Of a stretch of 64,000 bases of DNA, positions 17,834 through 25,462 are shown piece by piece; position 1 is the first letter of the stretch, and the number at the start of each line of letters is the position of its first letter. Under the pieces are notes generated by a model that saw only the letters and a list, made by a program, of their open reading frames with translations, did not search any database and was not told where the DNA came from. The stretch spans positions 992,001 through 1,056,000 of the forward strand of contig NZ_WXEW01000001.1 in NCBI RefSeq assembly GCF_009901565.1, read 5' to 3'. This DNA is from Herbidospora solisilvae (lineage in GTDB: Bacteria > Actinomycetota > Actinomycetes > Streptosporangiales > Streptosporangiaceae). The position numbers were made by a program, and so were the translations under genes.

Positions 17834-18847
17834 ATGAACCTGCTCACCGCCGCCGCGCTGACGGCCGGCCTCCTCACCGCTCCCGCACCGGCCCTGCCCG
17901 CGCCCACCGGCCCGCATCCGGTCGGCGCGACGGCCCTGCACCTCGTCGACCGCTCCCGTCCCGATCCGTGGGTGCCCGCGTCCGGCCCGCGACAGCTCAT
18001 GGTGACGGTCTGGTATCCGGCGCTCTCCTCGAAGGGCGAACGGTTCCGGTACGTCACCACGGCCGAGTCGGCCAACATCCTGGCCCGGGTGCCCGGGGCG
18101 GCCGACCTGCCGCCCGGCGTGCTGGCCACGACCCGCACCCACGCCCGGTCGGGCGCCCCGATGGTCCGGCGGCCCCTGCCCCTCGTGGTGCTCTCGCCCG
18201 GCTTCTCCTTTCCCCGGGCCACCCTGACCTCCCTCGGGGAGGACCTGGCCAGCCGGGGTTATCTGGTGGCGGCGGTGGAACACACGTACGAGTCGGTCGG
18301 CACGACCTTCCCGGACGGGCACACGACGACGTGCGTGGTGTGTGAGCGTCCGCAGACCAAGGAACTCGGCGCGCAGGTCTCGGCGGGGCGCGTCAAGGAC
18401 CTGACGTTCGTCATCGACCAGTTGAAGAGGCGCTTCCGCGTCGACGGGGTCGCGGTCGCGGGTCACTCGATGGGCGGCAACGCCGCCGTCCACACGATGG
18501 CGGCCCGGCCGTCGATCCGCGCGGCCGTCGACTTCGACGGCACCCTTCTTCCCGACGCGCCGCCGCTGAACGGGCCGGTCCTGCTGATGGGGACGGTCCG
18601 GACGGACACGACGTGGCCGCCCGTGCAGGCCAGGCCCAAGACGTGGCGGGAGGTGACCGGCACCGACCACTCGTCGTTCACCGACTACGCGATCCTGCGG
18701 GGGCAGGTGGGCCTGCCGTCGCAGCCGCTCGACGGGGCCCGGGCCATCGAGATCACCCGGGCGTACACGGCCTGGTTCCTGGACCGGCACCTGCGCGGCC
18801 GTCAGACGCCCGAGCCGGAGTTCCCCGAGGTCCGCAGCCGCGCCTGA
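17834..18847 (+). CDS. Secreted alpha/beta-hydrolase, PAF-acetylhydrolase/lipase-like
   Basis: 337 residues with an N-terminal signal peptide (about residues 1-23, ending APALPAPT). The nucleophile elbow is GHSMGG, an aspartate follows in VDFDGT, and TDHSSF supplies the likely histidine, the triad plan of the PAF-acetylhydrolase II-like family. It would hydrolyse an ester lipid outside the cell. Its last 46 bases overlap the end of the convergent gene at 18802-19065. Confidence 0.83.
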   Translation: MNLLTAAALTAGLLTAPAPALPAPTGPHPVGATALHLVDRSRPDPWVPASGPRQLMVTVWYPALSSKGERFRYVTTAESANILARVPGAADLPPGVLATTRTHARSGAPMVRRPLPLVVLSPGFSFPRATLTSLGEDLASRGYLVAAVEHTYESVGTTFPDGHTTTCVVCERPQTKELGAQVSAGRVKDLTFVIDQLKRRFRVDGVAVAGHSMGGNAAVHTMAARPSIRAAVDFDGTLLPDAPPLNGPVLLMGTVRTDTTWPPVQARPKTWREVTGTDHSSFTDYAILRGQVGLPSQPLDGARAIEITRAYTAWFLDRHLRGRQTPEPEFPEVRSRA

Positions 18848-19065
18848 ACACCGTGGTCGGCGAGGACGTCGCGCAGCAGGGCGCGGCAGGCGGCGTCCTC
18901 GTCACGGAAGACGCGCAGGCCGGACTTCTGGCCGCGTTCGCTGTAGTAGACGTGCCAGCCGTCGGACGCCGCGACGAGACAGTAGCGTTCGTCAAGGTCA
19001 CGACCGATGGAGTGCACGTCGATGCCCAGAGACGCGAGATGCGCGGCGAGGTCGGCGGCGGTCAT
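18802..19065 (-). CDS. Small protein of unknown function (87 aa)
   Basis: 87 residues, not recognised. The protein is soluble, with a central WHVYYSERGQKSGLRVF segment and an acidic DEDAACRALLRDVL helix. Its ATG overlaps the stop of the DUF4440-like gene (ATGA), so the two are translated together. Its 3' end overlaps that of the lipase-like gene on the other strand. A partner or immunity-type role for the adjacent protein is possible but unsupported. Confidence 0.6.
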   Translation of the reverse strand: MTAADLAAHLASLGIDVHSIGRDLDERYCLVAASDGWHVYYSERGQKSGLRVFRDEDAACRALLRDVLADHGVQARLRTSGNSGSGV

Positions 19066-19406
19066 ACGAGGGTCCCCTGGTGATGACGCGCGACCCAGCC
19101 GTCGGCGGTCCACGTCCAGACGGTCGACCGGCGGCTGACCCGCCCGTCCTGGTCGAGCAGATACGTCACGAGCCACGTGTCGCCTTCGAGGCGCCGGGAC
19201 GTGAAGTCCGTGACCTCCCACGGGTCGTCGTGGGGACGGGAGTGACGCTCGGCCAGCGTGTCGAGGACGAACTCCCGCGAGTAGAGCCGTCCGGAGGCGC
19301 CGATCTCGAAGAAGTCGGGGGCCGTCATGCGCTCGAAGAACGCGCGGCCGGCCCCGGCGGGCGCCCGGTGGAAGATCGGTTCGAGCGCGCGGAGTTCGCC
19401 GTCCAT
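19062..19406 (-). CDS. SnoaL/NTF2-like DUF4440-type protein
   Basis: 114 residues. The pattern ELRALEPIFHR ... MTAPDFFEIGASGRLYSREFVLDTL is typical of DUF4440 proteins of the NTF2-like fold, which are small cone-shaped enzymes or binding proteins. The ATG at 19406 is chosen because GGGGGAG lies six bases upstream; an ATG two codons earlier touches that site. It is coupled to the 87-residue protein downstream. Function unknown. Confidence 0.72.
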   Translation of the reverse strand: MDGELRALEPIFHRAPAGAGRAFFERMTAPDFFEIGASGRLYSREFVLDTLAERHSRPHDDPWEVTDFTSRRLEGDTWLVTYLLDQDGRVSRRSTVWTWTADGWVARHHQGTLV

Positions 19407-19464
19407 GACCATCTCCCCCAGCGTACGGACACGCTGCCAGCGGGTCCACATCCCCGGGAGTGGG

Positions 19465-19524
19465 GTTCGTCGGCTGTCTGATCCTGCGGGTGGCTTGCGT
19501 TCCCACTATCGGACAGCGACGAAC
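19465..19524 (-). terminator. Long hairpin after the HEPN-like gene
   Basis: Arms at 19465-19482 and 19508-19524 pair over 17 bases with one bulged G and one G-T wobble, around a 25-base loop. It lies just beyond the stop at 19538 in the direction of transcription. It probably separates the HEPN-like pair from the DUF4440-like pair. Confidence 0.55.
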
Positions 19525-19537
19525 CGAACGGGCGATC

Positions 19538-20065
19538 TCAGGAGTTCCTGACCATGCGCTCTCCGCCGAGCGAGAGCAGCAGGAACATGTCGAACTCGTG
19601 GACGGCGCCCTTGTCCAACCGGCGGATCGCCTCCACCGCCGTCCTCGCCCTCCTCACATGGCTGAGGGTCGCCGTGCGGATCGCGAGGTAACCGGGGTCG
19701 TAGTCGGCGACGTGCCGGAGGGCCTGGAGCTCGCCGAAGGAGTCCGCGACCAGCACGAGGTCGGGGTCGACCCGGCCGTGCACGCTGAGCAGCCTGGTCA
19801 CCGCCTCGGGCGCGCTCTTGTCGGCCGCGATCGCGGTCACCCATCGGGCGGTCTGGCGGAAGTTGCCGTGGGCGTACCAGCGGCTGACGGCGTGCCGGTG
19901 GTCGTCCGTGCCGCTTGTCACCGCGCGCCGGGCGCCCTGCCCGACGAGTTCGTGGAACACGGCGTAGTAGGCGGTCGAGGTGGCCCGGCGCAGATGCGCG
20001 GGGCGGGGGCGGACCGCGATCAGCTCGGCGAGAGTGAGGTAGTCGTCCGCCTTGATTCGCTTCAC
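19538..20065 (-). CDS. HEPN-like protein
   Basis: 175 residues, mostly helical. The segment RRATSTAYYAVFHELVGQGARR resembles the AYYAxFH helix common to HEPN-type and UPF0332 proteins. A standard HEPN RNase motif (R-x4-6-H) was looked for and not found. The start is a GTG at 20065 that overlaps the upstream acidic protein's stop (GTGA). The pair has the gene size and coupling of a toxin-antitoxin or nucleic-acid-binding module, but function is not shown. Confidence 0.6.
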   Translation of the reverse strand: MKRIKADDYLTLAELIAVRPRPAHLRRATSTAYYAVFHELVGQGARRAVTSGTDDHRHAVSRWYAHGNFRQTARWVTAIAADKSAPEAVTRLLSVHGRVDPDLVLVADSFGELQALRHVADYDPGYLAIRTATLSHVRRARTAVEAIRRLDKGAVHEFDMFLLLSLGGERMVRNS

Positions 20066-20412
20066 GCCTGCTCCTCGTCGTCGTCATCGGCGAGGTCCCG
20101 CTCGGCCCAGTCACGCTGGGTGTAGAACCGGGCGTAGACGTAGTGGTCGAGTCCGTGTTCGACCGCCAGCCTGTTGCCGTTCATGCTCACGGCGTGGCAC
20201 ATCATGGGGTCCCAGCCGTCGTCGCCCACGCCGTCCATGACGATGTGGGCCCACAGGCCCTCTTCTCCCTCGGAGTCCACCATGGGCTCCAGCGTGACCT
20301 GGGTGATGCCGAGGTCGCCGGGGATCTCCGACGTGCGGATGGCCTCCGCGAGTTCGGTCAGGGTCCGCGTCCACGTGTCTGCGCTCATGGGGCGCATTGT
20401 TCTTGTCTGCAT
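20062..20412 (-). CDS. Small acidic protein paired with the HEPN-like gene
   Basis: 116 residues, not recognised. The C-terminus is very acidic (ERDLADDDDEEQA) and the middle contains GLWAHIVMDGVGDDGWDPM. Three possible starts (20412, 20397, 20388) are in frame and none has a clear ribosome-binding site; the longest is given. It is translationally coupled to the HEPN-like gene. An acidic partner next to a HEPN-like protein could be an inhibitor, which is only inference. Confidence 0.55.
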   Translation of the reverse strand: MQTRTMRPMSADTWTRTLTELAEAIRTSEIPGDLGITQVTLEPMVDSEGEEGLWAHIVMDGVGDDGWDPMMCHAVSMNGNRLAVEHGLDHYVYARFYTQRDWAERDLADDDDEEQA

Positions 20413-20458
20413 ACGTCTAGTAGACCAGCGACATGGCCTCCCTGTCCTGTGTATACGG

Positions 20459-21103
20459 TCAATTGGGCAGGATGAGATCCGGGATCTGCGCCACGCCGGG
20501 CAGGATGTGGGTGTGCGGGACCGCGCCCAGGCCCGCCGCGTCCTGGGCGCCCGTCAGCACGCCGACTACGATCGCGGCGCCCGCGTTGGCACCCGCTTCC
20601 AGGTCGCGGACGGTGTCGCCGGCCGTGAGGACCCTGTGGACGTCGGTCACGCCCGTCGCCTCCATCGCGCGGAAGATCATGTAGGGCGCCGGACGGCCGG
20701 CCGGGACGTCGTCCACGCAGATCACCGCGTCGAAGAAGCCGGTCCAGCCGACCGATTCCAGCAGGCCCGTCGTCACCTCGCGGTCGAAGCCGGTCGTCAG
20801 CGCGACCTGCACGCCCGCCTCCCGCAACCGGGTCACCGCCTCGGTCACTCCGGGCAGGGGGTGCGGGGGCCTGGCCGCGTACCGGGCCGCGAGGCGGGCG
20901 CGGAAGTCCTGGTAGACGGCCTCCGACGGTTCGCCGAGGAGTGCGGCGACGGCCTCGCGTTTGCCGGCGCCCATCCAGCGGTGCACCTCATCCGTGGTGG
21001 GGGTGGCGCCGGCGGCCCTGACGGCGGCCTCCAGGGCGTCGTACACGCTGCCGTGTTCCTCGATCGTCGTTCCGGCGACGTCCAGGACGACCAGTTCGAT
21101 CAT
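20459..21103 (-). CDS. HAD-superfamily phosphonatase-like hydrolase
   Basis: 214 residues. HAD motif I is VLDVAGTT (residues 5-12, with two aspartate-equivalent positions D8 and a second position changed to A as in phosphonatase-like proteins), and motif III-IV is TAGDTVRDLEAGANAG. Phosphonoacetaldehyde hydrolase relatives split a C-P or phosphate bond. It is coupled (ATGA) to the GntR gene and lies beside an FAD amine-type oxidoreductase, the grouping known from proposed aminoethylphosphonate-use loci. It probably acts on the product of that oxidoreductase. Confidence 0.8.
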   Translation of the reverse strand: MIELVVLDVAGTTIEEHGSVYDALEAAVRAAGATPTTDEVHRWMGAGKREAVAALLGEPSEAVYQDFRARLAARYAARPPHPLPGVTEAVTRLREAGVQVALTTGFDREVTTGLLESVGWTGFFDAVICVDDVPAGRPAPYMIFRAMEATGVTDVHRVLTAGDTVRDLEAGANAGAAIVVGVLTGAQDAAGLGAVPHTHILPGVAQIPDLILPN

Positions 21104-21849
21104 GACACCTGTCCTCGGGTGCGGAGCAGGGCCGGGCGGGCCCGCTGGGAGTTGTCGATCGTGAAGGAGACGGCGTCGGGCCGGTATCGGTCGTCGGAGT
21201 ACTCGATCGGCTCACCGGCGGCCGAGGTGGTGTGGCGGCGTTCGCGCAGCAGGGGCGTGCCGGGAGGCAGGTCGAGCAGGTCCGCGTCGACGGGGTCGGC
21301 GCCGACGGCGTCGATGACGTGGCGGGCGCGGGCCAGGTCGACGCCCCGGGCGGTGAGGAAGGCGTGGATCGAGCCGGCGTCGCAGTCGTGGCCGGACAGC
21401 AGGCGGCCGACCGGCCACACGAACGTGGTGCGTTCGACCATCACCGGCGTGCCGTCGAGCAGGCGGAGCCGCAGCAGCTCCAGGACGGGCTCGCCCTCCG
21501 GCACGGACAGCGCCTCGGCCGCCTCGGGCGAGGCGGCGCGGCGGGCGATCTCGATCGTGCGCTGGCCGGGGGTGCGGCCGAGGTCCTCGGCCCAGCGGGA
21601 GAAGGACAGGAGCGTCTCGAACGGCTGGCCGGCCGCCGTCGAGCGCACCACGGGAGGTCTGCCCTGGCCGCCGCCGATCAGGCCCTCGGCGCGCAGGGTC
21701 GCCAGCGCCTGGCGGACGGGGGCCCGTGAGGCACCGAACTGTTCGCACAACTGCGACTCCGACGGCAGCGCGGCCCCGATCGGCAGCTCGTTCGCGGCGA
21801 TGCGGCGGCGAAGCTCGGCCGCGATGCGCTGATGTAGGGGGTCGCCCAT
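21100..21849 (-). CDS. GntR-family (HutC/UTRA) regulator
   Basis: 249 residues: GntR winged helix-turn-helix at about residues 5-70 (LPSESQLCEQFGASRAPVRQALATLRAEG), then a UTRA ligand-binding domain. The ATG at 21849 has a -10-like TAGGGT only six bases upstream on its strand (21861-21856), so the message is probably leaderless. It is divergent from the FAD oxidoreductase and should bind the 16-bp palindrome at 21861-21876. The ligand is probably an aminophosphonate or related compound, by context. Confidence 0.87.
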   Translation of the reverse strand: MGDPLHQRIAAELRRRIAANELPIGAALPSESQLCEQFGASRAPVRQALATLRAEGLIGGGQGRPPVVRSTAAGQPFETLLSFSRWAEDLGRTPGQRTIEIARRAASPEAAEALSVPEGEPVLELLRLRLLDGTPVMVERTTFVWPVGRLLSGHDCDAGSIHAFLTARGVDLARARHVIDAVGADPVDADLLDLPPGTPLLRERRHTTSAAGEPIEYSDDRYRPDAVSFTIDNSQRARPALLRTRGQVS

Positions 21850-21854
21850 GTGGC

Positions 21855-21876
21855 TACCCTACTTGTCATGACAAGT
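21855..21876. promoter_or_regulatory. Overlapping divergent leaderless promoters with GntR operator
   Basis: The plus-strand -10 is TACCCT (21855-21860), seven bases before the ATG at 21868. The minus-strand -10 is TAGGGT (21861-21856), six bases before the ATG at 21849. The perfect palindrome ACTTGTCATGACAAGT (21861-21876) covers the plus-strand start codon. Only 18 bases separate the two start codons, so one dimer can control both. Confidence 0.75.
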
Positions 21877-22968
21877 CGGGCGGACCTGGTGGTCGTGGGC
21901 GCGGGCGTCGTCGGGCTGGCGCACGCCGTGGACGCGGTGCGCCGGGGGTTGTCGGTCGCCGTCGTCGAACGCGACGGGCACGCGACCGGCGCGTCGGTCC
22001 GCAACTTCGGCCACGGGTGCGTGACCGCGCAGGCCGGGGCGGCGCTCGGCTACGCGCTCGACGCCCGGTCGGCCTGGGTGCGGCTGGCCCGCGAGGCCGG
22101 GTTCTGGTTGCGCGAGTCGGGCACGGTGCTGGTCGCCCGGCACGACGACGAGCTGGGCGTCCTCGACGAGTTCCGGGAGCGGCGCGGGGACCAAGTCGTG
22201 CCGCTCACCTCCCGGGAGGTGGCCGACCGGACCGGGATCGGCGGCCTCGGCGGGGCGTGGTTCCCGATGGACATCCGGGTCGACCCCCGCGAGGCGGTGC
22301 CCGCCCTCGCCCGGTGGCTGGCGGCCCGGGGCGTGACCTTCCACTGGGAGACGACCGTCCACACGATCGAGCCCGGCCTGGTCGGCACCTCACGGGGACC
22401 GCTGGAGGCCGGCGCCGTGGTGGTCTGCGTCGGGCACGACGTCGACCGGCACTTCCCCGAGCTCGCCTCCCGGTACGGCGTGCGCCGCTGCGCCCTCCAC
22501 ATGTTGCGGGTCGCCGACCCGTACGGGAAGGAGATCGCCCCCGCGGTGCTGACCGGGTTCTCGATGCTCCGCTACGGCGGTTTCGCCGCGCTGCCGGGCC
22601 TGGAGGCGGTCCGCGCCCGGCTGGAGAACGAGAGCGCCCCTCTCGTGGACGCGGGGCTGAACCTCATGTTCACCCAGCGGCCCGGCGGCGACCTCGTCAT
22701 CGGCGACACCCACCGCTACGCGACGACGCTCGACCCGTTCAACGCCGAGGAGCTCGACCGTCACGTGCTCCGCGAGACCGCCCGCCTGCTCGGGGTTGCC
22801 CGCCTGGAGGTGCGGGAACGCTGGCGCGGCGTGTACGCCTCGGCCGGGCGGCCCTTCCTCGACGTCTCCCCCATGCCGGGGGTGCGGGTGGTCCCGGTGA
22901 CCTCCGGGATCGGCATGACGACCGCGTTCGGCCTCGCGCCCCGCGTGCTGGACGAACTGCTCACCTGA
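21868..22968 (+). CDS. FAD-dependent oxidoreductase, proposed aminophosphonate type (TIGR03364-like)
   Basis: 366 residues of the DAO/glycine-oxidase-like fold. FAD motif LVVVGAGVVGLAHAVDAVRRG is at the N-terminus; ASVRNFGHGC is a signature seen in the group that occurs beside phosphonatase-like HAD proteins. It would oxidise an amine such as an aminoethylphosphonate to an aldehyde. The ATG at 21868 lies inside the operator palindrome; a GTG at 21850 is rejected because it precedes the expected transcription start. Substrate is inferred from the HAD and GntR neighbours. Confidence 0.82.
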   Translation: MTSRADLVVVGAGVVGLAHAVDAVRRGLSVAVVERDGHATGASVRNFGHGCVTAQAGAALGYALDARSAWVRLAREAGFWLRESGTVLVARHDDELGVLDEFRERRGDQVVPLTSREVADRTGIGGLGGAWFPMDIRVDPREAVPALARWLAARGVTFHWETTVHTIEPGLVGTSRGPLEAGAVVVCVGHDVDRHFPELASRYGVRRCALHMLRVADPYGKEIAPAVLTGFSMLRYGGFAALPGLEAVRARLENESAPLVDAGLNLMFTQRPGGDLVIGDTHRYATTLDPFNAEELDRHVLRETARLLGVARLEVRERWRGVYASAGRPFLDVSPMPGVRVVPVTSGIGMTTAFGLAPRVLDELLT

Positions 22969-22982
22969 GATCAAGGGGACAC

Positions 22983-22988
22983 TACGCT
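22983..22988 (+). promoter_or_regulatory. Candidate -10 of the histidine kinase gene
   Basis: TACGCT lies six bases before the GTG start at 22995, and no ribosome-binding site is properly spaced. This fits a leaderless transcript, although read-through from the FAD gene 26 bases upstream is equally possible. Confidence 0.45.
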
Positions 22989-22994
22989 CATCTC

Positions 22995-24143
22995 GTGCAA
23001 GATACCCGGCTGAGCGCGGCCGACGGCCTGGTGGCCGTGGCGGTCGGGCTGTTCGCCGTCATCGAGGAAGTGACCGGCGGAACCAACCTCGCGGAGCGGT
23101 CGGTCCCCTCGTTGTGGGTGGCGTGGGGCGTCACCGCCGCGGTCCTGGTGCTGTTCCGCCGCCTGGCTCCGGTCTGGACGACGGCGGTCTACACCGTCGT
23201 GTCGTGCGGGGTCTTCGTGTTCACCCTGGAGGACGCCGCCGCCTGGCAGTGGCTGACCGAGCTGCTCTTCCTGTTCACGGTGCTCAGCCAGACCCGGCTG
23301 CGCAGCGCGCGGGCGCTGTTCGGGGTGGCGGCCACGGCCGTCTTCGTCGCCACCATGGGCCTGACCTACGGCGGCGCCGGGTTCGCCGACTACGCCATCG
23401 CGGTGGGCATGGCCGCCATCGCGGGCGGCGCCGGGGCCGGTGTGCGCCGTTACCAGGTGCTGGCCGCCCGCGCCGACGAGCGCACCGACGCCGTGGTGGC
23501 GCGCAGCGAGCGGCTGGTGCGGGAGGCCGTCGCGGAGGAGCAGGCCCGGCTGGCCCGGGAGCTGCACGACATCGTCGCCAGCAGCGTCAGCATGATGGTG
23601 ATGCAGGCGGGCGGCCTGCGCCGCCGGCTGCCCGCCGACCTGGGCCGCGAACGCGAGGCGCTGAGCCAGATCGAGGCGACCGGCCGGGGCGCGGTCGAGG
23701 AGCTCCAGCGCATGCTCCACCTGCTGCGCGGCCCCGCCACCGACAGCCGCCTGCCGCAGCCGGGCCTGGCCCGCGTCGGCGACCTGGTGGAGCAGTCGCG
23801 GTCGGCCGGGCTCGACGTGAGGGTCGAGGTGACCGGCGAGCCCCGGCCGCTGCCGGCGGGCCTCGACCTGTCGGCCTACCGGATCGTCCAGGAGGCGCTC
23901 ACCAACACGCTGAAGCACGCCGGGCCGACCCGGGTGACCGTCACGATCGACCACGGGCCGGGCGAGCTGCGCCTCGACGTCACCGACGACGGCCCCCGCG
24001 ACGGATTCCCGGCCGCGCCCCACATCCCGGGCGGGCACGGGCTGATCGGCATGCGCGAGCGGGCCGCCCTGTTCCACGGCTCCCTCGACGCCGGGCCCGA
24101 CGGCGGCGGCTTCGCGGTGCGGGCGGTGCTGCCGCTGAAATGA
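22995..24143 (+). CDS. Sensor histidine kinase of the NarL/HisKA_3 type (orphan)
   Basis: 382 residues. About five to six membrane helices occupy residues 10-150, followed by the dimerisation and phosphoacceptor helix with H191 in LARELHDIVASSVSMMVMQ and an ATP-binding domain (N-box VQEALTNTLKHAG, G-box VTDDGP, GHGLIGMRER). Such kinases normally sit next to a LuxR-type response regulator, but none is in the window; the next gene is convergent. The signal is unknown. The GTG start is chosen by the frame and upstream TACGCT. Confidence 0.87.
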   Translation: MQDTRLSAADGLVAVAVGLFAVIEEVTGGTNLAERSVPSLWVAWGVTAAVLVLFRRLAPVWTTAVYTVVSCGVFVFTLEDAAAWQWLTELLFLFTVLSQTRLRSARALFGVAATAVFVATMGLTYGGAGFADYAIAVGMAAIAGGAGAGVRRYQVLAARADERTDAVVARSERLVREAVAEEQARLARELHDIVASSVSMMVMQAGGLRRRLPADLGREREALSQIEATGRGAVEELQRMLHLLRGPATDSRLPQPGLARVGDLVEQSRSAGLDVRVEVTGEPRPLPAGLDLSAYRIVQEALTNTLKHAGPTRVTVTIDHGPGELRLDVTDDGPRDGFPAAPHIPGGHGLIGMRERAALFHGSLDAGPDGGGFAVRAVLPLK

Positions 24144-24144
24144 A

Positions 24145-24178
24145 CCGGCCCGGACGGCAAGTGATCCGTCCGGGCCGG
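24145..24178. terminator. Bidirectional hairpin terminator
   Basis: Perfect 13-bp arms CCGGCCCGGACGG (24145-24157) and CCGTCCGGGCCGG (24166-24178) around an eight-base loop. It lies between the converging histidine kinase and GT4 genes, starting one base after the kinase stop. No T-tract. Confidence 0.8.
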
Positions 24179-24190
24179 CGTCGATCGCGG

Positions 24191-25462
24191 TCAGGCGCTC
24201 CGGCGGAGCGCCGTCTCCGGGAACAGGTCGTCGAAGACGGCCGCGCGGTCGAACTGCATGGCCCACTCGCGGGCCCGCAGTTCCAGCTCGCGGCGTTCGG
24301 TCCCGTTCATGTCGAGGACGACCCGGTCGATCGCCGCCGCGATGCCCGTGACGTCGCCCTGGTCGATGATGATGGCCGCGTCGCCGACCGCTTCGAGGGT
24401 GCCGCCGGTGTCGGTGGTGATGATCGGACCGCCGCCCGCCAGCATCTTCTCGGCGAGGGCGATGCCGAACGTCTCGACGAAGTCGGGTTCGGGTTTGGTC
24501 GGCAGAACGTAGGCCGCGCTGCCCCGCATGAGCAGCGGCTTCTCGTTGTCGTCGACGTCGGTGAGGACGACGACGTGTTCGTCGGCCGCCGCGATCGCCT
24601 GGACCTGGGCGAGCGCGGTGCCCGTGCCGGCGACCACGAGCTTGACCTTCTCCCGGCTGCGGGCCTGCCGGTAGGCGGCCAGCAGGTCGAAGATGCCCTT
24701 CGCGGGGGTGACCCGGGACAGGAACAGCAGGTAGCCGTCGCGTTCCAGGCCGCGGTGCGCGAGGGCGGCGTCGACCAGCGCCGGGTCGGGGTCGAGGAAC
24801 GCCGAGGAGTCGATCGGCGGGTAGCTGACCGTCACCCGGCGGCGGCACTGTTCGGCGAACGTGGTGCCGACGTGGGCGTCGACCTGCTCGGCCGCGTCGA
24901 TGATCTCCTCGCGGGTGTAGTCGGAGACCGCCACCACCTCGTCGTTGGACAGGAACGTGGTGAACAGCGCCGTCGCGGCGCCGAAGCGGTTGTCGCGCAG
25001 GCAGTTGCGGATGACGTTGGTGACGTCGGAGCCGACGGCCTTCACGACGGTGCGGACGTCGGGGTTGAAACCCGCCGCCCTGGCCGCGTTGACGGCGTCG
25101 AGCACGACGTTGGCGTGGGGGACGATGTACATCGACAGGCAGGTCGTCGGCACCGGCTCGGCCAGCAGCTCGACCAGGCGCCCGGTGAGGCCGGCCAGGT
25201 GGCGGCCGTCGGGCACCCGGTAGTCACCGACCGGTTCGGGACGTTCGACGGTGATGCCGGGGCTGTACGGCAGCAGCCGGTCGAGTGGCTTCAACGGCAG
25301 CCCGGCGGCCTGGAGGGCCGGGATGGGCCAGGTCAGCAGCCTGACGTCGTCGTATCCACGGGTGAGCGCCACCTCGGCGAGGTTGCGGGCCTCGCCGGAA
25401 TGGCCGCAGATGACCGGGTCGGCCCTGACCACGATCACGAGGCGGCGTCGGGGGTGGGTCAT
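24191..25462 (-). CDS. GT4-family glycosyltransferase
   Basis: 423 residues, cytoplasmic. The C-terminal Rossmann half carries LLFLSRVTPAKGIFDLL and the E-x7-E motif region FVETFGIALAEKMLAGG, typical of GT4 retaining enzymes that use a nucleotide sugar. The ATG at 25462 overlaps the stop of the GH92 gene (ATGA). An alpha-mannosidase paired with a GT4 suggests turnover and synthesis of one mannose-containing glycan, but donor and acceptor are unknown. Confidence 0.86.
   Translation of the reverse strand: MTHPRRRLVIVVRADPVICGHSGEARNLAEVALTRGYDDVRLLTWPIPALQAAGLPLKPLDRLLPYSPGITVERPEPVGDYRVPDGRHLAGLTGRLVELLAEPVPTTCLSMYIVPHANVVLDAVNAARAAGFNPDVRTVVKAVGSDVTNVIRNCLRDNRFGAATALFTTFLSNDEVVAVSDYTREEIIDAAEQVDAHVGTTFAEQCRRRVTVSYPPIDSSAFLDPDPALVDAALAHRGLERDGYLLFLSRVTPAKGIFDLLAAYRQARSREKVKLVVAGTGTALAQVQAIAAADEHVVVLTDVDDNEKPLLMRGSAAYVLPTKPEPDFVETFGIALAEKMLAGGGPIITTDTGGTLEAVGDAAIIIDQGDVTGIAAAIDRVVLDMNGTERRELELRAREWAMQFDRAAVFDDLFPETALRRSA

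Noticed and set aside
15694-18222. Long minus-strand frame opposite the dehydrogenase, MocR and Nudix genes
   Set aside because: Low-complexity composition and no motif, while the plus strand has three clear families.
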